A stretch of DNA of 57,901 nucleotides from a virus. The notes below the pieces were generated by a model that was not told where the DNA came from, made no database searches, and was given only the letters and a program-made list of their open reading frames with translations. The DNA lies in IMG/VR virus record IMGVR_UViG_3300010042_000197, positions 1 to 57,901 of that record; one strand, 5' to 3'. This document shows positions 50,087-57,901 of the stretch, piece after piece (positions within the stretch are counted from its first letter, which is position 1; the number at the start of each line of letters is the position of its first letter). Made by a program: the position numbers and the translations under genes.

Positions 50087-50625
50087 CGGAGGACCTCCAG
50101 CACCACGCGCACCGCCCACTTCCCGGACGCGCCCCGGTGGCGAGCCAGCAGCTCCGCCAGCACCTGGGCCTTCCACGCGTCCGCCGACAACCACCCGCCC
50201 GCCGCTCCCGCGTTGCAGTCGTAGACGGACAGCGCACCACCCGTCCGGTGGAGCCCCACCCAGTGCGTGTGCCGGTACTGCGCTCGCTCGGGTGCGGAGT
50301 CCCACGTGCCCCGGAGCTGGACGAAGGCCACGCCGTGGACACTTCCGCGCGGCATGCCCTGCTGGACGCGGTGGCGGACGCCCTGGGCGACGAGCGCGGC
50401 CGCCATGCTGGTGGGCGTCGTCCAGGGCTTCGCGGGGAAGCTGGGGAAGGACGCGCGCACCTCGCGCAGCGGAACCCCGAGCACCGCGGCGAGCGCGGAC
50501 GGGCCGCAGTTCGCCTTCCAGGTCTCGTTCTCCGCGAGGAGGTCCGGCGGTCTGTAGAGCTCGGGGCACGGCGTCATCGCGGTGGCTCCATCCTCATCAC
50601 CAGCCGCGCGCAGGAACTGCTTCAC
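50083..50625 (-). CDS. papain-like cysteine peptidase-fold protein
   Basis: 180 aa from a GTG. Cys in ANCGPSALAAVLGVPL and His in RHTHWVGL followed by an Asp in VYDCNAG give a Cys-His-Asp order as in C39/papain-like folds. Similar proteins occur in many phage early modules. Activity not established; the residues are the only evidence. Confidence 0.7.
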   Translation of the reverse strand: MKQFLRAAGDEDGATAMTPCPELYRPPDLLAENETWKANCGPSALAAVLGVPLREVRASFPSFPAKPWTTPTSMAAALVAQGVRHRVQQGMPRGSVHGVAFVQLRGTWDSAPERAQYRHTHWVGLHRTGGALSVYDCNAGAAGGWLSADAWKAQVLAELLARHRGASGKWAVRVVLEVLR

Positions 50626-51440
50626 GGCTTCCCTCCCCGCCGCAGGTCCACCTTCCCGCAGTCGGCCAGGTGGAACGTCCCCTGGCGGCTCATACGCGAG
50701 ACGACGCGGGCGCCCACGTGGACGGCGAAATCAGAGGGCACGCCGTCCCTCCGCTGCACGGAGAGGTTGGTGGTGTACGCCGTCACCATGCCGGGACTGT
50801 CCCGCCGGTCCACCAGCTCCTCGAGGAGTTCCCGGTGGCGCGGGCCCAGCTCCTCGCCCGGCAGCCCACCGACGTCGTCCAGCACCAGGACGCGCGCTCG
50901 GTGCGCCCGGTGGAGAAGCTGCCTGTCCTCCGCCTCGTAGTCGCTGACGCGCTTCACCTGCGACCAGCGCACGAAGAGCCCGGCGGACGCGTCCCACTCG
51001 GACAGCCGCTGGCCGGTGCGCGTCTCGTAACGCACCGCGGAGCGGAAGAGGTGGCACGCTCCGGCCGTCTTCCCCACCCCGGTGCCGCCGGACAAGAGCA
51101 GCGTGCGCAGCCCCTCCTGCAGGACGTGCCGCGCGGCGCGGAGGGCCGGCGTCTCCAGCAGCTTGTCCCCGGTGAGGGCTTCCACGGCCTCCGGAGGGGC
51201 GAGGCACAGCTTCAGGTGCAGCGGCCATGCGGCGGCCTGGGCAGCCTCGTGCCGGGCCCGCTCCGCCGCCTCGGCCTGCTGCAGCTCCACCTCTCGCTGC
51301 TTCCAGTCGGCCTCAAGCTGGGCCAGCCCCGCCGGAGGCTGCTCACGCGCCTGGGACATGGCCTTTCGCATCAGGTCCGCCAGCCGTTGGGGCCCCTGCC
51401 GCTGGGGCGCGGGCGGTGCCTTCGTGTCGTCTCGGCTCAT
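50622..51440 (-). CDS. DnaC-like AAA+ helicase loader
   Basis: 272 aa from an ATG overlapping the upstream stop by 4 nt. A helical N-terminal region (about 1-95) precedes an AAA+ domain with Walker A GGTGVGKTAG (about residue 118) and Walker B VLVLDDVGG (about 185), then sensor segments (TAYTTNLSV, ARVVSRM). Pairs with the O-like initiator to load the host replicative helicase. Confidence 0.87.
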   Translation of the reverse strand: MSRDDTKAPPAPQRQGPQRLADLMRKAMSQAREQPPAGLAQLEADWKQREVELQQAEAAERARHEAAQAAAWPLHLKLCLAPPEAVEALTGDKLLETPALRAARHVLQEGLRTLLLSGGTGVGKTAGACHLFRSAVRYETRTGQRLSEWDASAGLFVRWSQVKRVSDYEAEDRQLLHRAHRARVLVLDDVGGLPGEELGPRHRELLEELVDRRDSPGMVTAYTTNLSVQRRDGVPSDFAVHVGARVVSRMSRQGTFHLADCGKVDLRRGGKP

Positions 51441-53179
51441 AGGCTGTCCACCACCCCTTCCTGGTAGTCGTCGTCGTTGAGCGGGCGTCCTGGCGCGCGC
51501 GCGGACGAGGGGCGCGCCTCGGGCGTGGCGTTGTCGTTCCATTTCCGCACCAGGTTGGCCAGGGTGTCGCAGCGCTGCTTGAAGTTGGCCCGAAGGCCGT
51601 GGCTCCACCGGCGCAACACCTCCAGGACTCCACCGCCGCCAGCGAGCGACAGCAGCGTCCGGGTGGCGTTGTCATCGAAGTGCCCCCACGAGTACTCGCA
51701 CCCCTTCACCTCGCGGAAGACGCGCTCCACGCCGTCGCGCAGGGACTCGGTGTGCGGCCCCTGCGGCGGCAGCTCGAATGGCAGGGTGTCTCCCGGCGCG
51801 GCCAGTGGGACTGGGGGCGCGGCCTGTGGGGGTTGCTCGTCGCCGTCCTGGCCCTCGACGACGAAGCGGACGCCCGCCAGGGCCAGGCGTCGGGTGTAGC
51901 CGTCCAGCAGCCCCCGGCAGGTGTCCTGCACCCAGTCCAGGGCGAAGCGGTCCGGCAGCGCCACCACGAGGCGCTCCTCCTCGATGGCCACCGCGCGGGA
52001 GCGCTGGAGTTGGTCGGCGGTGTAGCTCTTCCCGTCCCCGCGCATGGCGCCCAGCACCTGGGCCCAGGCACGCGCCGCTTCGGTGCCCTCGGGCACGCCC
52101 TCCCGGCACATGGCGGCCCCGGGCTCCTCATGGGGTGGCGCCAGAGTGCGCTCCGGGTCCAGGCTCCAGGCGCCGCCGAGGAGCTGCTCCGCCACCTCGA
52201 GGCCCGCGCGCGTCCAGCCCAGCACCCAGACGACGTTGGCGCGCAGGCGGTTGGAGAGCTCTCCGCGACATGCCGGTGAGCGCGGGACGAGGGCGAATAC
52301 ACGGCGCCACTCTTCCAGCGGATGGCGCCCCAGTGCGTCCAGGGCGTCCTCCAGCATGCGCCGCGACGTGCGCTCCCCCCACGCGGGGAAGCCGTGGGCC
52401 AGCGCCATGGCATTCCAGGCCTCGCGCAGCTCTCGGACGTCCACGGGGAGGGAGTCCGGCTTGCGGTGCTCCCGTACCAGCCCGCGGACGTCACGCTGGC
52501 TGTCACGCACCTTGCGCGCGTCCTGCGTGACAGCCACCAGCGCCCCCCTCGTTTCCGAGGCAGAGGGAGGGGGAGGAGGGGGTGACTTCTGGGGTGTCAC
52601 GCTGGTTGTCACGCTGTCACGCTGCGCTTTCCGCGCGCGCTCCAGTCGCTTCCGCAGCGTCGCAGGCTTCGGATTTTCCAAGGCTTTTACCTCCCCCCCT
52701 CCCCCCTCCACCTCCGGCGTCACGCTGACTGTCACGCTGGAATGGGGGGTGTCACGCTGGGCCTGCGTGACACCGAGCGCGGCTTGCGTGACAGGGCTGG
52801 CTGCGGTGGTTGAGGGCGTCACGGCGGCAGGAGCTGGTGCAGTGCGCGGGCCGGCCGCCGGAGCCAGCAGCGCCACGGCCCTCTCCCACCCGTGGCTCAC
52901 GCCGGCCGCGTAGCTCTCCACGCGCAGCCGCGCCTCGCGCTCCGCCAGCAACTGCGCGCGCAGCTCCGCGACCTGGGCCTGGGCGCACGGGCATGCGTCC
53001 GCGAAGAAGCTGTCGGGCACTCCCGGGTCCTCGCCGCGAGCACGGCTCGCGGTGCCGCTCCCCACGGGCGGAATCACCTGGTGCGCCTCGGCCTCGGTGA
53101 CGAGCTGGCCCCCCAGCAGGCGCACCATGCCGGGCGGCACCTCTTCCTCGGGCGATGAGGGGTGGTTGCAGACGGCCAT
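51437..53179 (-). CDS. replication initiation protein (lambda O-like) containing the origin
   Basis: 580 aa from an ATG at 53179. The N-terminal third is low-complexity and encodes the iteron repeats (VTQ, RDS, SVT peptides); the C-terminal two thirds are helical, with REAWNAMALAHGFPAWGE and two later DnaA domain-I/N-like segments (RAWAQVLGAMRG, EERLVVALPDRFALDWVQ) resembling replication-initiator C-terminal domains. The next gene is the DnaC-like loader, mirroring lambda O-P. Origin inside the gene as in lambda O. Confidence 0.78.
   Translation of the reverse strand: MAVCNHPSSPEEEVPPGMVRLLGGQLVTEAEAHQVIPPVGSGTASRARGEDPGVPDSFFADACPCAQAQVAELRAQLLAEREARLRVESYAAGVSHGWERAVALLAPAAGPRTAPAPAAVTPSTTAASPVTQAALGVTQAQRDTPHSSVTVSVTPEVEGGGGEVKALENPKPATLRKRLERARKAQRDSVTTSVTPQKSPPPPPPSASETRGALVAVTQDARKVRDSQRDVRGLVREHRKPDSLPVDVRELREAWNAMALAHGFPAWGERTSRRMLEDALDALGRHPLEEWRRVFALVPRSPACRGELSNRLRANVVWVLGWTRAGLEVAEQLLGGAWSLDPERTLAPPHEEPGAAMCREGVPEGTEAARAWAQVLGAMRGDGKSYTADQLQRSRAVAIEEERLVVALPDRFALDWVQDTCRGLLDGYTRRLALAGVRFVVEGQDGDEQPPQAAPPVPLAAPGDTLPFELPPQGPHTESLRDGVERVFREVKGCEYSWGHFDDNATRTLLSLAGGGGVLEVLRRWSHGLRANFKQRCDTLANLVRKWNDNATPEARPSSARAPGRPLNDDDYQEGVVDSL
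52489..52793. repeat. iteron array, candidate replication origin
   Basis: At least ten copies of the 8-mer [TC]GTCACGC. Forward: 52489, 52501, 52595, 52607, 52615, 52718, 52730, 52750. Inverted (GCGTGACA): 52525, 52765, 52786. Several occur with 8- or 12-bp spacing, in a GC-rich gene. A purine/pyrimidine-asymmetric tract (52555-52590 and 52688-52709) lies between the clusters. In lambda the O-binding iterons also lie inside gene O. Confidence 0.75.
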
Positions 53180-53182
53180 GGG

Positions 53183-53548
53183 CTACGGCTCCTCGGGGTG
53201 GACGGGCATGCCCTCAAGAAGGGGCGACGGAGGCGCGGAGCGCAGGTGGAGGCAGGCGGAGCCAGCGAGCAGCGGAAGGCGCAAGCTCAGGCGGGGCGGT
53301 GGCGTCCACGCGCAGGGCGGGTGGATGCAGCACGCGGGCGGCACCGGCTGGTCCTTGCAGCCCGCCCGCCAGTTCACGCCGTGGCGGCACGTCGGCCAGG
53401 GCGCCTGGTACTTCCTGTGGGCGGACGCGCCGCCGGCAGTCGCCGCGTGGAAGGACACCGTCCCCGCGTCCGTGACGTCTCCGCCCATCCGCATGGCACC
53501 GCAGCGCGGGCAGCGCTCGTATCGTGTCGGGTACAGGCACCGGCTCAC
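53183..53548 (-). CDS. zinc-finger protein
   Basis: 121 aa from a GTG overlapping the methyltransferase stop. ERCPRCGAMRM gives a CxxC knuckle; further CRH, CCIHPPC residues may complete a site. Pro-rich C-terminus. Unknown. Confidence 0.6.
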   Translation of the reverse strand: MSRCLYPTRYERCPRCGAMRMGGDVTDAGTVSFHAATAGGASAHRKYQAPWPTCRHGVNWRAGCKDQPVPPACCIHPPCAWTPPPRLSLRLPLLAGSACLHLRSAPPSPLLEGMPVHPEEP

Positions 53549-55173
53549 GCCGCCCTCCGGCCCGCGAAGGCGTCGCCCAGGTTCGCGCGCACCACTGCTT
53601 CGGCCGCCTCCGGGCACACGCTGTTTCCGATGAGTCTGACCTTCCCTGCCTTGCTGGAGACGGCACTCAGGTCGTAGCCCTCGGCGTACTTCCCGAACTG
53701 GGCGCGGAGCAACTCGTGGGGCTCCAGCATCCGAAGGCCGATGTCGACAATTTGGTGTTCGACACCCTCCACGAGCACCAAACCCATGCGCCTGACGGCG
53801 GTGATGGTCCGCAGCGGCGCCGTCAGGCGCTGCCCCTCGCTCCCGGACCCGTAGTAGGCGGTGAGGAAGGCGCGGACCTCCGCGACGTGGTTGCCGCCCG
53901 CGGTGATGGTGCCGAGCGGCTCCTCCACCGAAGGCGCGCCCGGCTGGTTCGCTGCGGTGCCGCGGAACGTCGCAAGCGTCACCGCAGCCAGGGCGTGGTG
54001 GTCCTGGGTGGTGATGGTGTCCAACGGCCCATCCGCCCGGATGCCGGGCGTCACATGCCCGCCGTACCCCTTGGCGATGAACGGGGCCACCAACTGGTGC
54101 TCCTGGAGGAACGTCTGGACGAGGGCGTGCTTGCGACCCTGCGCGACGACGGTGCCCAGCGGCGCGTGCAGATTGAGCGTCCGCGCCTCCTGCCCAGGTC
54201 GCTCGCCGTACCCCGCCTGGATGAGCGTGGGCGCCACCAGGGCATGGCCTCTGCGCGTCGCCGTCACCGTGGACAGCGGCGCGTCGATGGATTCACTCCT
54301 GTCCACCAGCCCGCCGTGGTTCACCTTGATGATGAACGGGCGCGGATTCTCGAACACGTACTTCCGGATGCCTTGCGCGACCCGCCACAGCGTCTTCTTC
54401 ACGAGAGGCTTCTTGCGCCCGAAGATGGAGCGAACCGGCAGGCTCCAGTCAATGCACTCCGCCGCGGTGTGCATAGGCAGGAGGCTGGGGCCGTGCGTGG
54501 GCTCGGGCCAGACGATGGGCTGGCCGTCGCGCCGCGCGACGAGGAAGAGACGCTTGCGATTCGTCGGTGCGCCGTACTTGCTCGCGGTGAGCAGGCGCCA
54601 CTCGATGTGGTAGCCAAGCAGATCGAGCTGGCCGCGCCACGTATCGAAGTACTCGCCCTTCCGCTCCGGGATGGGCATGTCGATGAGCTTGTCCCCCGCC
54701 TTCAGGATGCGCCCATCCGGCATGACGTGGCCCAGCTCGTAGAGCGGCCCCCACCCGACGAACTCCTCCACATTCTCCAGGAAGATGATTTCCGGCGCGA
54801 CGTCGCGCGCCCAGCGCACCACGACGTGCGCCAGCGAGCGGATGTTCTTCTGGCGGGGCTTCGAGCCGCGCGCCTTCGCGAAGTGGGTGCAGTCCGGGGA
54901 CGCCCAAAGGGCCCACACCTTCCAGGACCTCAACGGGCGTCCGGACCTGGCGCGGTGCTTTCGCAGCAGCTTCACCACCTCACGAGGCGGCGTCTTCCAG
55001 ATGTCCTCGGCGAGGCACAGCGTGTTGGGGTGGTTGGCCTTGTAGACGCGCATGGCCAGTGGGTCGTGGTTGAGAGCCACATCCGGGTCCCGCCCGACGG
55101 CAGCGGCAACCCCGGTGGACGCGCCGCCACCGCCCGCGAACAGGTCCACAATGATGCCCTGGCTGCAGCTCAT
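53545..55173 (-). CDS. C5-cytosine DNA methyltransferase
   Basis: 542 aa from an ATG at 55173. Motif I DLFAGGGGAST, motif IV region SPDCTHFAKARG (catalytic Cys in PDC instead of PCQ), motif VI ENVEEF, motif VIII-like RKRLFLVARRDG, and C-terminal motif X IGNSVCPEAAEAV. Between VIII and X about 250 residues hold repeated PL-[TG]-T-[IV]-T strands followed by HALV (APLSTVTA, APLGTVVA, GPLDTITT, EPLGTITA, APLRTITA), probably a repetitive target-recognition region. No matching restriction gene is visible, so it is probably an orphan enzyme protecting phage DNA. Confidence 0.92.
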   Translation of the reverse strand: MSCSQGIIVDLFAGGGGASTGVAAAVGRDPDVALNHDPLAMRVYKANHPNTLCLAEDIWKTPPREVVKLLRKHRARSGRPLRSWKVWALWASPDCTHFAKARGSKPRQKNIRSLAHVVVRWARDVAPEIIFLENVEEFVGWGPLYELGHVMPDGRILKAGDKLIDMPIPERKGEYFDTWRGQLDLLGYHIEWRLLTASKYGAPTNRKRLFLVARRDGQPIVWPEPTHGPSLLPMHTAAECIDWSLPVRSIFGRKKPLVKKTLWRVAQGIRKYVFENPRPFIIKVNHGGLVDRSESIDAPLSTVTATRRGHALVAPTLIQAGYGERPGQEARTLNLHAPLGTVVAQGRKHALVQTFLQEHQLVAPFIAKGYGGHVTPGIRADGPLDTITTQDHHALAAVTLATFRGTAANQPGAPSVEEPLGTITAGGNHVAEVRAFLTAYYGSGSEGQRLTAPLRTITAVRRMGLVLVEGVEHQIVDIGLRMLEPHELLRAQFGKYAEGYDLSAVSSKAGKVRLIGNSVCPEAAEAVVRANLGDAFAGRRAA

Positions 55174-55349
55174 GACCGGCTCCGCGTGAAGGCGATGGCG
55201 CCGAGGAGTCCGGCGCCCAGGAAGAGGACGAAGGCCACCGCGGCGAAGGCGATGGCGTGCGAGAGGTGCGGCTCGCTGTGCGCGGCGCGCGCGGCCAGGC
55301 CAGAGCCACCCAGGGCGATGGCGCCGAGCACCATGAGGCGACAGCTCAC
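55170..55349 (-). CDS. small two-helix membrane protein
   Basis: 59 aa from a GTG overlapping the previous stop by 4 nt. Two hydrophobic helices (LMVLGAIALGGSGL and FAAVAFVLFLGAGLLGAIAF). Early-operon membrane peptide; possible exclusion or host-membrane role. Confidence 0.55.
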   Translation of the reverse strand: MSCRLMVLGAIALGGSGLAARAAHSEPHLSHAIAFAAVAFVLFLGAGLLGAIAFTRSRS

Positions 55350-56029
55350 CGGGGCACCTCGCGGAGTTGCGCCACACCGGCGCGCACCTGGTCGAGCACG
55401 CCGGCGGGGAGCTGCCAGAGCCCCTGCGCGCCCTTGCACGGCACCGGGCTGGGCAGCCGCACGACGTTGTCGAGGCGCCAGCCGAAGGGGCCGACAAACC
55501 AGGGCGAGTCGGACGACGTGATGACGGCGCCGAGCTGCGCGACGGCGACGATGACGCCGCTGCGATCCTCGTCCTTCGCGGGCACTCCGACGTGCCGGGA
55601 GTCCACCCGTCCGCGAATCCAGGGCACGGCGGAGGCGTCCCACTTCTGGCCCGCGTGAATGGCCAGCCAGCCACCAACGGCCGCGCGCGGCGCCTCCCAG
55701 GTGCGGTTCTCCACGTTCTTGCCGGCGCAGGCCACAGCCCACGCCCACGGGCGGATGAGCGTCACGCCGCGAGGGACGACGTCGACGGGGACAGCGGCGA
55801 GGCGCGCCTCGTAGCCCACGCTCCCGCGAGGCGGCGGCATCCCGTGTTCGGGCGACTTCCTGCCGCTCGCCTTGAACTCGCACGCGTCACAACGGCTGGT
55901 GTCCCCGTCCATGGCGAACCAGCCCTCGCAGTGAGCATCCACCCAGCGAAGGCAGGCCGAGCACCGGAAGAGGTCCGCATCGGGCAGGCCCACCGGATGG
56001 TTCAGGCTCTCGCAGCGGTGATCACTCAT
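55346..56029 (-). CDS. ASCH-domain protein with N-terminal zinc finger
   Basis: 227 aa from an ATG at 56029. Cys cluster FRCSACLRWVDAHCEGW and SRCDAC near residues 21-50, then an ASCH-like domain: GVTLIRPWAWAVACAGKNVENRTW, GWLAIHAGQKWD, in the usual order. ASCH domains are RNA-binding or base-processing related; here with DUF5131 next door. Overlaps the DUF5131 gene by 8 nt. Confidence 0.8.
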   Translation of the reverse strand: MSDHRCESLNHPVGLPDADLFRCSACLRWVDAHCEGWFAMDGDTSRCDACEFKASGRKSPEHGMPPPRGSVGYEARLAAVPVDVVPRGVTLIRPWAWAVACAGKNVENRTWEAPRAAVGGWLAIHAGQKWDASAVPWIRGRVDSRHVGVPAKDEDRSGVIVAVAQLGAVITSSDSPWFVGPFGWRLDNVVRLPSPVPCKGAQGLWQLPAGVLDQVRAGVAQLREVPR

Positions 56030-57029
56030 GGGGCAACTCCCGGACGTGCAAGTCCTCGGGCCACTCGGCCATGTCCCCGCCCTTCTTGTCGTTGAGGCGC
56101 TGCGACACCATCTCGACGGCGTCCGCATTGACCTGGAGGAGCGCGCCCGCGAGGCCGTTCACTTCGTCGATGGCACGCGCGCCGAGCTGCTTCACGAAGC
56201 ACGGCACAGCGGCGGCGCGGCACTGTTGAACGACGTCCCGCACCCACTCGACCCGGCATGGCCGCGCCTTGCTCTGCGATTCGCCTCCGACGATGACCCA
56301 GTCGATGATGTTCTTGAGCGGTCGGTGCCACCGGAGCATCCGCTCGCTCTTGCGGTTCTGCTGAAGCCCCATGTCCACCGGGCTGACAAGCGGCTCCAGG
56401 GAGACGAAGAGCCGCCGGAATCCCTCTGCCTCGGCGAGCTTGTCCACGCCGTCTTCCCACGTGGCCTGGTCGCTCGCGGACGTGCCGAGCCACACCAGCG
56501 GGCGCACGTCCTCGGGCACCAAGGCCCAGTTCTCGGGGCGCTTCGTGAGGAGCAGCCAGTCGAGGCCGGGATAGTTCGTCCAGTGCGGCATCCCGAGGCT
56601 GGTTCCCCCCTCGACCACCGCCGTCTCGCGGATGACATCCCAGAGCCGCGAACGTGCGGCGTCGAGCGCCTTCCGTACCGCCCACACCTTGTCGCGCGCC
56701 AGAGACCGCCGTGACTCCGTCCACCCGGACGGCCAGGACGACGGCTCGCCGGGCACTTCCAGCACGTCCGCCAACGAGGCGCAGAACACGCGACGGCGCT
56801 CGCCAGCCTTCGCCGCGGCGCGTGCCCAGGTGCGCGGGTGCTGCCACGCGCTCTCGGCCGCGACGACGCGCTGGCCGCCCTGCCACACCTCGCCCCAGCG
56901 GATGCCGTGCATCGCCACGCCGACGTTGCGCTCGGCGTAGCAGTGCGTGCAGCCCACGTGTACCTTCGCGCACCCTCTCCAGGGGTTGAGCGTGTGGTGG
57001 CACCACTCGATAGAAGTCGCCTCACCCAT
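56022..57029 (-). CDS. DUF5131 (Gp37/Gp68) radical SAM-like protein
   Basis: 335 aa from an ATG at 57029. SIEWCHHTLNPWRGCAKVHVGCTHCYAER contains a CxxxxxxCxxC cluster at about residues 20-30, as in Gp37/Gp68 proteins, then LLLTKRPENW, WLGTSASDQATWEDGVD and VIVGGESQSKARPC segments diagnostic of DUF5131. Cluster suggests an iron-sulfur, radical SAM-like enzyme; reaction unknown. Confidence 0.87.
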   Translation of the reverse strand: MGEATSIEWCHHTLNPWRGCAKVHVGCTHCYAERNVGVAMHGIRWGEVWQGGQRVVAAESAWQHPRTWARAAAKAGERRRVFCASLADVLEVPGEPSSWPSGWTESRRSLARDKVWAVRKALDAARSRLWDVIRETAVVEGGTSLGMPHWTNYPGLDWLLLTKRPENWALVPEDVRPLVWLGTSASDQATWEDGVDKLAEAEGFRRLFVSLEPLVSPVDMGLQQNRKSERMLRWHRPLKNIIDWVIVGGESQSKARPCRVEWVRDVVQQCRAAAVPCFVKQLGARAIDEVNGLAGALLQVNADAVEMVSQRLNDKKGGDMAEWPEDLHVRELPHE

Positions 57030-57384
57030 TCACGCCCCCGCCCCGCGCAGGGAACATCTGCCGCGCCACCGCCTCCAGGCGAGACACCTCGGAGGCGGAG
57101 AGCTCGCGGTACTCGATGAAGGAGCGCAGCCCGGCGCTCACGTCCTCCCGCGGATGCTCACCGACGGGCGTCAGAAGGGTCGCCACAGTCACCCCCAGCG
57201 CTTCCGACAGGGACAACAGCGTCTGGAGATGAGGCGCGCGCTCGCCACGCTCAATCATCGACAGGAAAGAGACGCTGATGTCGGCGCGCTCGGCCAGCGC
57301 CTCCTGCGTCAGCTTCCGCTCGGTGCGCTGCTGCTGGATGTACTTGCCCACCTGCTTGACCAACGACTTCGTGTTCACGTTCAC
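57022..57384 (-). CDS. XRE-family HTH regulator
   Basis: 120 aa from a GTG at 57384. Residues about 10-65 are a classic XRE helix-turn-helix (RTERKLTQEALAERADISVSFLSMIERGERAPHLQTLLSLSEAL in outline). Possible repressor or early regulator. Overlaps both neighbours. Confidence 0.87.
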   Translation of the reverse strand: MNVNTKSLVKQVGKYIQQQRTERKLTQEALAERADISVSFLSMIERGERAPHLQTLLSLSEALGVTVATLLTPVGEHPREDVSAGLRSFIEYRELSASEVSRLEAVARQMFPARGGGVNG

Positions 57385-57638
57385 GGCGACCTCGAGTTGT
57401 TGTTGGGGCGCGCATGCCCGCTGGGGCGACGCACCGGAGGGAGAGACAGCTCTTCGACGGGAGACGTGCTCAGCCAGCCGACGGCGGCGAGCACCAGCAG
57501 TCCGGCGGAGGCCAGCAACCAGCAGGCCGACGCATGGCCCGGGTGGTACGCGCGCAGGTCGGCGCCGAGCCACACGAGCGCGGCGGACGACACGAGCAAC
57601 CACGCGCACACGACGGGGAGGAGGAAGGGCCGCGTCAC
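57381..57638 (-). CDS. small two-helix membrane protein
   Basis: 85 aa from a GTG overlapping the previous stop by 4 nt. Two hydrophobic helices (VVCAWLLVSSAALVWLG and WLLASAGLLVLAAVGWL) and a basic tail. Unknown. Confidence 0.55.
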   Translation of the reverse strand: MTRPFLLPVVCAWLLVSSAALVWLGADLRAYHPGHASACWLLASAGLLVLAAVGWLSTSPVEELSLPPVRRPSGHARPNNNSRSP

Positions 57639-57901
57639 GCGTCGTCCCTCGACTTCCGGGGCGGCATCAGCTCGAAGAGGGTGACCTGATTCTCCCTGTA
57701 CTCGCCCTTCTGCCGGATGACGGTGGCGAGCTTCCGGGCCTCGGTGGACAGGTCCCGCTTCCGGTCCGCGAAGTCCTTCGCCGCGGCCTTCCTCTGTTCC
57801 TCCAGTTCGTCGAGCTGCGTGAGGGCGGCGGCCAGCTCCGCGCCCTTCCGCTCCAGCTCGTGCTCGGTGAGGGGGACGAACTCCTGACTCAATTCGCTCA
57901 C
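57635..57901 (-). CDS. coiled-coil early protein
   Basis: 88 aa from a GTG at the very edge of the window (57901). Charged coiled coil (LDELEEQRKAAAKDFADRKRDL). The reading may be complete, but an upstream extension cannot be excluded. Overlaps the next gene by 4 nt. Confidence 0.6.
   Translation of the reverse strand: MSELSQEFVPLTEHELERKGAELAAALTQLDELEEQRKAAAKDFADRKRDLSTEARKLATVIRQKGEYRENQVTLFELMPPRKSRDDA

Noticed and set aside
52489-52793. Repeat cluster as a CRISPR array
   Set aside because: Repeats are 8 bp, in both orientations and within a coding sequence; no regular spacers and no cas genes.
53524-55521. Long plus-strand open frame opposite the methyltransferase
   Set aside because: Shadow of the methyltransferase, whose motifs are clear on the other strand.

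Overview
The window is mostly a lambda-like siphophage or prophage genome of a myxobacterium. GC content and third-position GC are high, GTG starts are common, and the flanking and inserted cargo is typical of Myxococcales: Cys-rich lipoproteins with CGPDGCGG repeats, an Imm11/DUF1629 protein and an AHH nuclease. The genus cannot be fixed from sequence alone, and no integrase, tRNA or att site was recognised inside the window.

Layout. Positions 1-4339 (+ strand) carry exported or lipid-modified proteins and a HExxH protein; this is either host flank or left-end cargo, closed by a converging terminator-like hairpin. From about 4.4 kb rightwards the phage genes run on the minus strand, so the functional order reads from high to low coordinates. 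Early region (57.9-48.2 kb): coiled-coil protein, XRE regulator, DUF5131, ASCH, C5 methyltransferase, zinc-finger proteins, an O-like replication protein with an embedded iteron array (candidate origin), a DnaC-like loader, a papain-like protein and a RusA-like protein. Late switch and packaging (46.6-43.1 kb): sigma-like factor, terminase small and large subunits. Head (43.1-31.3 kb): a JAMM metalloprotease plus a proteasome-type Ntn-hydrolase, portal, MuF-like protein, scaffold, major capsid, connectors and tail terminator. Tail (31.3-9.5 kb): tube, G/GT chaperones with a -1 slippery heptamer, tape measure, M, L, K, I, J and a fibre. Lysis and end region (9.5-4.4 kb): an AHH nuclease/Imm11 pair and an NlpC/P60 endolysin with small membrane proteins.

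The structural genes are linked by many 4-nt ATGA/GTGA overlaps, which implies translational coupling. Between these compact blocks sit cargo genes, often on the opposite strand and often lipoproteins or secreted proteins: 17.5-18.4, 23.9-24.7, 28.8-29.3, 37.6-39.8, 45.5-45.8 and 47.6-48.0 kb. Minus-strand insertions include a 2TM/zinc-ribbon gene pair, an HNH endonuclease, a transglutaminase-like protein and a P63C protein. Some insertions brought transposase fragments and frameshifted remnants.

Most notable: (1) two related intein-like Hint domains, one ending tail protein I with every splicing residue present and one ending the fibre; (2) a JAMM peptidase overlapping a proteasome-like peptidase with Thr1/Asp17/Lys33 in exact proteasome numbering, placed between terminase and portal; (3) an iteron array inside the replication gene; (4) a 44-bp block repeated directly upstream of terS, of the sigma-like gene and of a terS remnant.
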